Below are positions 5,996 through 10,460 of a stretch of 10,460 nucleotides of DNA, in pieces. Position numbers and translations under genes: made by a program. How positions within the stretch are numbered: position 1 is the stretch's first letter; every line of letters starts with the position of its first letter. The notes under the pieces were generated by a model that saw nothing but the letters and a program-made list of their open reading frames with translations, did no database searches and was not told the origin of the DNA. Where the stretch lies: NCBI GenBank assembly GCA_030149025.1, contig JASBSH010000075.1:1-10460 (forward strand). The letters run 5' to 3'. The DNA comes from Actinomycetales bacterium. Its GTDB lineage: Bacteria; Actinomycetota; Actinomycetes; Actinomycetales; BWSM-131.

Positions 5996-6070
5996 GTGCA
6001 GCCATCGATGCAGCATCGGCGTCGTGAGCACGACACTTTTCCTGCACGGACGGCTGCACCGACGGCCGGC
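5996..6070. repeat. Dispersed intergenic repeat, copy B
   Basis: This 75-base copy matches copy A at 4929-5015 apart from the 12-base expansion there and a few substitutions. GTGCAGCC (5996-6003) and GGCTGCAC (6052-6059) form a perfect 8-base inverted pair. GTCGTG-AG-CACGAC (6021-6034) is a perfect dyad, and CATCGATG and GATGC-A-GCATC lie inside. Copies A and B bracket vapBC-2 with about 1.07 kb between their left ends. Confidence 0.88.
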
Positions 6071-6156
6071 CCAGCACAGCCGAGCCCGCAACGACAGGAG
6101 TTGATCAACTGCAAACCCCCGTAGGCGGAGGCCGGAGGCTGGTGGTCGGCGCCACG

Positions 6157-6162
6157 TAGCAT
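6157..6162 (+). promoter_or_regulatory. Probable -10 element of a leaderless yciO promoter
   Basis: TAGCAT ends six bases before the ATG at 6169. Counting the hexamer as -12 to -7 puts the start point exactly on the A of the ATG, and no Shine-Dalgarno is present. This is the standard arrangement of leaderless actinobacterial genes. No -35 element is obvious. The rest of 5918-6168 holds only repeat copy B. Confidence 0.5.
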
Positions 6163-6168
6163 CCGGTC

Positions 6169-6789
6169 ATGGCTCGCTACCTCGACGTGCACCCGGTCAA
6201 CCCGCAGCCACGGACCATCGCCCAGGCGGCCGAGATCATCCGGTCGGGCGGCCTGATCGCCTACCCGACGGACTCGTGCTTCGCGCTCGGCTGCCGGATC
6301 GGCAACGCCGAGGGAAAGGAGCGGATCGCCGCCATCCGGCACCTGGACGACAAGCACCACTACACCCTGGTGTGCCGGGACTTCGCCCAGCTCGGTCAGC
6401 TCGTACACGTGAGCAACAACGTGTTTCGCCAGATCAAGGCCGCGACGCCGGGCAGCTACACCTTCATCCTGCCTGCGACCAGGGAGGTGCCGCGGCGGCT
6501 GCTGCATCCGAAGAAGAGGACGGTCGGGGTGCGCATCCCGGACCACGTCGTGGCCCAGGCGCTGCTGACCGAGCTCGGTGAACCGATCCTGTCGAGCACA
6601 CTGCTGATGCCGGGCGAGGAGGACCCGCTGACCCAGGGCTGGGAGGTCAAGGAGCGGCTCGACAACGTCGTGGACGCGGTGCTGGACGGCGACGAGACCG
6701 GTTCGGTGCCGACCACCGTCGTGGACTTCTCGGACGGCGCCCCGGACGTCGTGCGTGTCGGCGCCGGTGACCCGTCGCCGTTCCGGTGA
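6169..6789 (+). CDS. yciO: YciO/TsaC-like (YrdC-Sua5 domain) protein, annotated as threonylcarbamoyl-AMP synthase family
   Basis: This 206-residue protein is the same length as E. coli YciO as I recall it and matches it throughout. Examples are the start RYLDVHPVNPQPRTI (3-17), GGLIAYPTDSCFALGCRIG (27-45), HHYTLVCRDFAQL (63-75), PGSYTFILPATREVPRRLL (94-112), VGVRIPDHVVAQALL (119-133) and the end VVRVGAGDPSPF. TsaC/Sua5 enzymes make threonylcarbamoyl-AMP for t6A37 of tRNAs reading ANN codons. YciO is a paralogue whose exact cellular role is less clear, so I do not assign the essential tsaC function. It overlaps the next open frame at GTGA (6786-6789), and a 12-base inverted repeat follows its stop. 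Confidence 0.92.
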   Translation: MARYLDVHPVNPQPRTIAQAAEIIRSGGLIAYPTDSCFALGCRIGNAEGKERIAAIRHLDDKHHYTLVCRDFAQLGQLVHVSNNVFRQIKAATPGSYTFILPATREVPRRLLHPKKRTVGVRIPDHVVAQALLTELGEPILSSTLLMPGEEDPLTQGWEVKERLDNVVDAVLDGDETGSVPTTVVDFSDGAPDVVRVGAGDPSPFR

Positions 6790-6791
6790 AT

Positions 6792-6835
6792 TCCTGCGCA
6801 CATCGCCGCACGGACGCGCGACAATGTGCGCAGGA
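6792..6835 (+). promoter_or_regulatory. 12-base perfect inverted repeat before the Xre-like antitoxin gene
   Basis: TCCTGCGCACAT (6792-6803) and ATGTGCGCAGGA (6824-6835) are perfect inverses separated by 20 bases. The right arm contains most of the AGGAGG ribosome site (6832-6837) and overlaps a -10-like GACAAT (6820-6825). It could be the autoregulatory operator of the antitoxin, an RNA hairpin hiding the ribosome site on read-through from yciO, or both. No run of T follows, so an intrinsic terminator is unlikely. Confidence 0.65.
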
Positions 6836-6839
6836 GGTG

Positions 6840-7562
6840 GTGGCACTGTCCGTAACTGTGCGGGAAGTTCTGGCCCGCCACGATGTGTCGCTGACCGAGG
6901 CAGAGGTGGCGGAGACGCTCGAACGCGCGCTGGAGTCAGTGCCCGCGCCGACCGCGCTCCCACTGAGCGCGGTGGAGGTCGGATACCTCTCGGAGCACGC
7001 GGGGCCGGAAGCTGCCGAAGTCATCGGCGCTTGGGAGCCCGCCGAAGACTCTCGCGACCGATCAGGCGCTGTGGCCGGGGCCGCCGCGAGGCTGCTGGGC
7101 GCAACACTTGGCATTCACGATGTGGCGAAGCGGCTTGGTGTCGATCGGTCGCGGATCTCTCACCGCATCTCGGCCGACGCGCTGTACAGCTTCACCGTCG
7201 GCAGCTCCCGTCGCCGGCGCATCCCGGCATGGCAGGTCACGTCTGCTGGGCTCTTGCCCCGCCTTGAGGTTGTTGTGCCGGCAATCCCTGCCGGAGCGCA
7301 CCCGATCGACGTCGAAGCGCTGATGACGACGGGGCAAGACGAGCTGGGTGGCCGCACGCCGGTAGAGCACCTCGCCGGTGGTGGCGACCCTCAACCGGTC
7401 GTTGACCTTGTCGAAGCACTCGGCCGGTGGCGACGTGGGGCGTGCGCAACGGCGCATCGGCCGCGCTCGCGAGCGCGCCGCGCCCGACGTGCCAGGCGTG
7501 GGCTCGCGCGATTCATGCCCGATGGCCTGAGCTCGATGGCCTCTACGCACCCTCCACCATGA
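6840..7562 (+). CDS. Xre-like DNA-binding antitoxin of a RES-type toxin-antitoxin pair, with aberrant C-terminal run-on
   Basis: The genuine part appears to be residues 1-197, ending LVEALGRW (to 7430). A helix-turn-helix segment IHDVAKRLGVDRSRISHRIS (92-111) is followed by a beta-hairpin-like FTVGSSRRRRIPAWQ (118-132). The DELGGRTPVEHLAGGGDPQPV block (167-187) is typical of antitoxins that partner RES-domain toxins. After Trp197 the frame runs on through an Arg-rich stretch to 7562, which is RES-gene DNA read in the wrong frame, so the normal stop was probably removed by the same deletion that shortened the toxin. The start is uncertain: GTG codons at 6837 and 6840 lie very near the AGGAGG, and GTG 6786 overlaps the yciO stop. 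I chose 6840 because family-like sequence starts there. Confidence 0.75.
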   Translation: MALSVTVREVLARHDVSLTEAEVAETLERALESVPAPTALPLSAVEVGYLSEHAGPEAAEVIGAWEPAEDSRDRSGAVAGAAARLLGATLGIHDVAKRLGVDRSRISHRISADALYSFTVGSSRRRRIPAWQVTSAGLLPRLEVVVPAIPAGAHPIDVEALMTTGQDELGGRTPVEHLAGGGDPQPVVDLVEALGRWRRGACATAHRPRSRARRARRARRGLARFMPDGLSSMASTHPPP

Positions 7563-7705
7563 CGGGCGAGGCCACGATCGTGCTGTGGGAACCCGCCGAG
7601 GACTCGATGCTGGAGCTACCGGACTTCAGTAGGCCGTTGGGCCACCCACTCGTCTGGAGCGTCGCACGGAATGCCGCGACGAAGATCGGTTACCGGATTC
7701 TTTGA
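7427..7705 (+). pseudogene. C-terminal remnant of a RES-domain toxin
   Basis: In a frame different from the antitoxin's, the sequence from about 7460 reads QAWARAIHARWPELDGLYAP, then STMTGEATIVLWEPAEDSM, and ends VARNAATKIGYRIL at the TGA 7703-7705. This is the last third of the RES domain, where toxins of this type (MbcT-like NAD+ phosphorylases or related NAD+-consuming enzymes) have W-A-x-A-I-H, D-G-L and V-L-W motifs. A whole toxin has about 180-220 residues. Here the N-terminal 100 or more, with the Arg, Tyr and Glu expected in the NAD+ pocket, are absent. The remnant begins immediately after the antitoxin's last conserved Trp, so one deletion probably removed the antitoxin stop and the toxin's first half. 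No ribosome site serves it. Confidence 0.8.
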
Positions 7706-8363
7706 ATCGTCCCGAGTCGCTCATTCGCTACTGGAGGACCCTCCGTGCAACTCTGCGGCGGTGCGGTGCCGTTCTTCGAGCTTTGGGCCGGCTGCCGGAC
7801 GGCCATCGTCCTGCCGTACTGCTGCGCCACTCGCTCGATCTGGACCTCACGCAATCCGCTCTTTGCTCGGCCTAAACCCGGCACCGTGAAGAGCCAGACC
7901 GCGCGCAGCTTGTCGAAACTACGCGACATGCTCTCCGACGACTTGCGAACTGCGAGAGGGATCGGTCATGACTGACAATCAAGGACTGCTCCAGCTTGCT
8001 GCCAAGCGGCGCTCGCCGCGCCGGTGCCGTGACAGCGATCGGCGCGGTGGTCCTCGAGACCCAAATCGCGGAAGGGGCCGGTTCCGCGCATGCTCACCTC
8101 CTGAATCGAGATCGACCTTGCCTCCGGCTGAGACCCTCGACGTTCCGGCCGAACCGATGCCCGGGGGTCCCTTGGATCCAAGCGCATTGGGCCCGACTGA
8201 CTGATGGGCTGATGGACGGCACTGACGTGTGCCTGCTTACGCCTTCTCCGTCATTCGCTCATGGTTATAGAGACGTTAGCAAGATTGATGGCCGCCACTG
8301 ACTTACTTTGCTACCTTCAGCGGTACTTGGGGGCGGGGGCTCCCATTGAACAGGGAGGCAGCC
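7706..8363. other. 658-base stretch without a convincing gene
   Basis: Open frames of 70-100 codons occur on both strands (for example minus 7690-7929 and plus 7996-8301), but none has a good start, a recognised family or a clear coding bias. The GC content falls toward 8200-8340. A TATAGA (8266-8271) within that part may be the -10 of the operon beginning at 8364; I found no matching -35. The one small frame with a strong ribosome site is listed separately. Decayed genes are possible. Confidence 0.45.
7966..8091 (-). CDS. Possible 41-residue small protein (weak)
   Basis: The ATG at 8091 is preceded by a full AGGAGGTGAG, the best ribosome site in this otherwise empty stretch. The product, beginning MRGTGPFRDLGLEDHRADRC and containing GAASAAWQQAGAVLDCQS, has two cysteines and matches nothing I know. 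It has no signal peptide or membrane segment. The same frame is open further upstream to 8187 without a better start. It may be a real small gene, the start of a decayed one, or chance. Confidence 0.22.
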   Translation of the reverse strand: MRGTGPFRDLGLEDHRADRCHGTGAASAAWQQAGAVLDCQS

Positions 8364-8684
8364 ATGAAGCCTTTAGCGCGTCGCGTCGCCGCAGCCGCGT
8401 TGTTTGTACCACTGTTGATGCTGGCTTCAGCGATTCCAGCCGCCGCTTGGGTGACCGAAGGCACCAAGTCGTGCACTTCATCGCAGACCTCGTGGGCCTT
8501 GGGCGATGGAACGCTGTGGGTTTACGTCTGGGGACCAGGAAAAACCGGTCAGACACCGAAATCCACCTACTCCTCGGGCCGCCACACTGTGGTGGCCCAG
8601 GGAATCAACGGTGGCGGCAAGTGGAAGGTCGAGATCACCGGGGCCGCGTACCAGGGCTACGCATACTGCAGCAACGCCAACTAG
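8364..8684 (+). CDS. Small secreted two-cysteine protein
   Basis: This 106-residue precursor starts at ATG 8364, with AGGGAGG six bases upstream. A classical signal peptide is clear: basic MKPLARR, a hydrophobic core to about residue 24, and a signal-peptidase I site after IPAAA (28). The mature part of about 78 residues is rich in Gly, Ser, Thr, Trp and Tyr and has exactly two cysteines (37 and 102), near its ends, so one disulfide could close the chain. I know no certain family. Its size, its aromatic/Gly character, the HTVV...GGGKWKV...AYC pattern and the downstream adaptor and ABC genes recall lactococcin 972-type bacteriocins, but the match is by shape only. It is first in an operon; the next gene starts 12 bases after its stop. 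Confidence 0.82.
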   Translation: MKPLARRVAAAALFVPLLMLASAIPAAAWVTEGTKSCTSSQTSWALGDGTLWVYVWGPGKTGQTPKSTYSSGRHTVVAQGINGGGKWKVEITGAAYQGYAYCSNAN

Positions 8685-8696
8685 ATCGGCAACGCT

Positions 8697-9311
8697 GTGG
8701 AGAAGCAACGACACCGCCCCCTGCGTAGCGGCTCGGCAATCGCATTGGTTGCGATTCTGCTCACTGTTGCCTGCACGTCCGGAGACGGTTCGCCGCAGAG
8801 AGGCGCGACGAGCGCGACGTCATCAGGCGCGACCGGCACGGACGCGAGCCAGGCTCCGCTGAGCAGAGCCCAGGAATTCCGTGCCCTGACCGAATATGTC
8901 AACAACATGATCGACTGCCTGGAGGCGGACGGTATCAAGATGCGCAAGGCGCCCGACGGGCTCGGCTTCGAACCGGATCCGGCTTACCCGCAGGGTGAAG
9001 GCGCTGGACAGTCCTTCACCGAGTGCAACGAGGAGAACGGGCCCCCACCTGAGCCCCGGCCACTGACGGCGGAGGAGTGGTCCGCTGCCTATCCCGAAGC
9101 GGAACGGCAGTCTCGGTGTCTTGAGCAGAACGGCTTTCCGGTACCTGAGCTGCCGAGCAGGGAAACCTGGGTTCAAGACATGGTGACCGGAAGCAAGGAC
9201 AGCTACTACGCATTCAGCGAGATCTCTCCCGACCAGATTCCATCGGCACAGCGCGCCTGCCCGGCTAAGGACGTGGTGCAGATTCTGGCTGAGGCGGAGA
9301 CCGGTGGTTGA
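8697..9311 (+). CDS. Cysteine-containing lipoprotein of unknown function
   Basis: This 204-residue protein begins at GTG 8697. A basic start (EKQRHRPLRSGSA), a hydrophobic run and the lipobox-like LLTVAC predict lipid attachment at Cys26 on the outer face of the membrane. A Ser/Thr/Gly-rich linker (about 28-52) follows. The rest has regularly placed cysteines: IDCLEADGIKM, FTECNEENG, SRCLEQNGFPVPELPSRETW and RACPAKD, which could pair as disulfides. The two C-L-x(3)-G-[IF] segments look like an internal duplication. I recall C-L-x(2)-G-[FY]-x-V-P-E-x-P-S segments from actinobacterial hypothetical proteins beside ABC transporters, without a known role. It overlaps the adaptor gene by 8 bases, so the two are co-translated and likely partners. 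The start codon has only a weak ribosome site. Confidence 0.82.
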   Translation: MEKQRHRPLRSGSAIALVAILLTVACTSGDGSPQRGATSATSSGATGTDASQAPLSRAQEFRALTEYVNNMIDCLEADGIKMRKAPDGLGFEPDPAYPQGEGAGQSFTECNEENGPPPEPRPLTAEEWSAAYPEAERQSRCLEQNGFPVPELPSRETWVQDMVTGSKDSYYAFSEISPDQIPSAQRACPAKDVVQILAEAETGG

Positions 9312-10416
9312 CCTGGCGCGACGTCAACAAGGCAGGGTGGAAGGCGTGCTCGAACGTCGAACACGCGCGCAGCTGGTAACCCGGTCAGTGGTGGTCATCG
9401 TAGTCGCGGCCATGGTCTTCGCCGCTGGCTGGTGGGCCGGCCGCACCGCGCTGGACCCTCCCCGTGACCCTCTCGCGGCTCCCTCCACCGTCATGTACAC
9501 CGTGCAGCGAGGAGTCGTCGAGGACTCCTTCCCGATGACGGTCACAGCTCGGTGGCCGGTGACGACCACTGTTTCGTCCCCGGTCGCCGGCGTCGTCACC
9601 GCCGTCATGAAGGCGGCCGGTGCGAAAGTGGCAGAGGGCGACTCGCCGCTGACCGTGGACCTCCAACCGGTAGTGCTCGTGACCGGGAGCGTCCCGATGT
9701 TCAGAGATCTGGCCCTCGGCATCAAAGGCCCTGACGTCGCCCAGCTGCAACGCTTCCTCAGCCGCAAAGGCTTCTATCGCGGATCGGTCGACGGCACGTA
9801 CTCGCGCTTGACCCGGGCCGCCGTACTGCGTTGGCAGCGGTCTATCGGACTGGAACGGACGGGCAGCGTGCCGGCCTCCGCGCTGGTGTTCGTCCCTGCA
9901 CTGCCGGTCACCGTCAGGCCTGTGGTCTCCGTCGGAGATCGAATCGCCGCGGGTGATGCCCTGTATGAGGTGCTGGCTAGCGCACCCAGCTTCTCGGCCC
10001 TTGTGGCACAGGATCAACTCGCCCTGCTGACCCCCGAGGTGACCGTGCGAATCGACGGCCCCGATGGGCGGCGATGGAACGCGGTCGCGGCCACCACGGA
10101 GAAGTCGGACACCGATGAGATCCGGGTGACGCTCACAGGCCGCACGGGTAAGCCCGTCTGCGGGGAGGATTGCGATCTCCTGCCGGTCGCGGACAACGAG
10201 TCCCGGTGGCAGGCCCGGGCGCTGACCGTCCCGCAACAGGAAGGTCCTCAGCTACCTGTAGGAGCGATCAAGGCTCGGCCGGACACGTCGAACTACGTCC
10301 TGATGGCGGACGGCAGTCAACGCGACGTCACCGTGCTGGCCTCCGCCCGGGGACTCGCGGTGGTCAATGGCGTGGACGAAGGCGAGCAGGTCCGCATCCC
10401 GCAGACCGAGCAGTAG
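9304..10416 (+). CDS. Membrane-anchored HlyD-like adaptor with inserted peptidoglycan-binding domain
   Basis: This 370-residue protein starts at GTG 9304, with GGAG four bases upstream. A short cytoplasmic N-terminus is followed by one membrane segment (about 27-46) and a large outside part. Residues 66-128 (MYTVQRG...VSSPVAGVVTAV...GAKVAEGDSPLTV) look like the first half of a lipoyl/barrel adaptor domain. A peptidoglycan-binding domain of the PG_binding_1 type (about 138-190: GPDVAQLQRFLSRKGFYRGSVDGTY and on to VLRWQRSIGL) interrupts it. The second half follows (PVVSVGDRIAAGDALYEVLA, 208-226), and the C-terminus ends in a strand-rich domain with VNGVDEGEQVRI. Cys286 and Cys290 are close together. 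Such proteins serve ABC exporters in Gram-positive bacteria, here probably linking the transporter to the cell wall. The ATPase gene follows directly. Confidence 0.87.
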   Translation: MVDLARRQQGRVEGVLERRTRAQLVTRSVVVIVVAAMVFAAGWWAGRTALDPPRDPLAAPSTVMYTVQRGVVEDSFPMTVTARWPVTTTVSSPVAGVVTAVMKAAGAKVAEGDSPLTVDLQPVVLVTGSVPMFRDLALGIKGPDVAQLQRFLSRKGFYRGSVDGTYSRLTRAAVLRWQRSIGLERTGSVPASALVFVPALPVTVRPVVSVGDRIAAGDALYEVLASAPSFSALVAQDQLALLTPEVTVRIDGPDGRRWNAVAATTEKSDTDEIRVTLTGRTGKPVCGEDCDLLPVADNESRWQARALTVPQQEGPQLPVGAIKARPDTSNYVLMADGSQRDVTVLASARGLAVVNGVDEGEQVRIPQTEQ

Positions 10417-10425
10417 GAGCCGGCA

Positions 10426-10460
10426 TTGCTCGAGGTCAACGACTGCACCTTCGCCTATCC
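10426..10460 (+). CDS. ABC transporter ATP-binding protein (5' end only)
   Basis: A TTG at 10426 has AGGAG (10415-10419) six bases upstream and opens (M)LEVNDCTFAYP. This is the first strand and the aromatic A-loop (Tyr11) that start MacB/LolD-like ABC ATPases. The gene runs off the window, so Walker motifs cannot be seen. It starts nine bases after the adaptor stop and is clearly in the same operon. Confidence 0.75.
   Translation, partial: MLEVNDCTFAY

Noticed and set aside
7690..7929. 79-codon minus-strand frame (MSRSFDKLRAVWLFTVPGLG...)
   Set aside because: No ribosome site, no recognised family, and it runs into the tail of the RES remnant. It could be a decayed gene but I cannot support it.

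Overview
The window comes from a high-GC actinobacterium. Codon third positions are strongly GC-biased, GTG and TTG starts are frequent, genes overlap at GTGA, several promoters look leaderless, and the lactate dehydrogenase closely resembles mycobacterial LldD2. I cannot fix the order or genus. Most of the window is small accessory loci set between housekeeping genes.

Left part (1-3324). The first 103 bases hold the last 33 codons of what looks like a transposase. On the minus strand follow bax1 (7-TM Bax inhibitor-1/YccA protein), a 110-residue unknown protein and lldD (FMN-dependent L-lactate dehydrogenase), read in that order. On the plus strand, divergent from bax1, lies a DUF2237 protein.

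Middle (3325-7705). Three toxin-antitoxin loci are interleaved with a tRNA gene, a family 5 uracil-DNA glycosylase (minus strand) and a YciO/TsaC-like gene. VapBC-1 (3376-3862) has an intact antitoxin but a ruined toxin: first catalytic Asp changed to Gly, the centre deleted, and a further frameshift. VapBC-2 (5245-5917) looks intact and lies between two copies of an intergenic repeat (4929-5015 and 5996-6070). The third locus is an Xre-like antitoxin with only the C-terminal part of a RES toxin behind it. Two of three toxins are dead while all three antitoxins remain open. The tRNA (3877-3950, minus) has anticodon UAA but a short variable loop, which is unusual for tRNA-Leu.

Right part (7706-10460). 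About 650 bases with no convincing gene are followed by a tight plus-strand operon: a small secreted two-cysteine protein, a Cys-rich lipoprotein, a membrane-anchored HlyD-like adaptor with an inserted peptidoglycan-binding domain, and the start of an ABC ATPase cut by the window edge. The layout suggests a secreted peptide or small bacteriocin-like protein with its own envelope-spanning ABC system. This is the best candidate here for an undescribed system.
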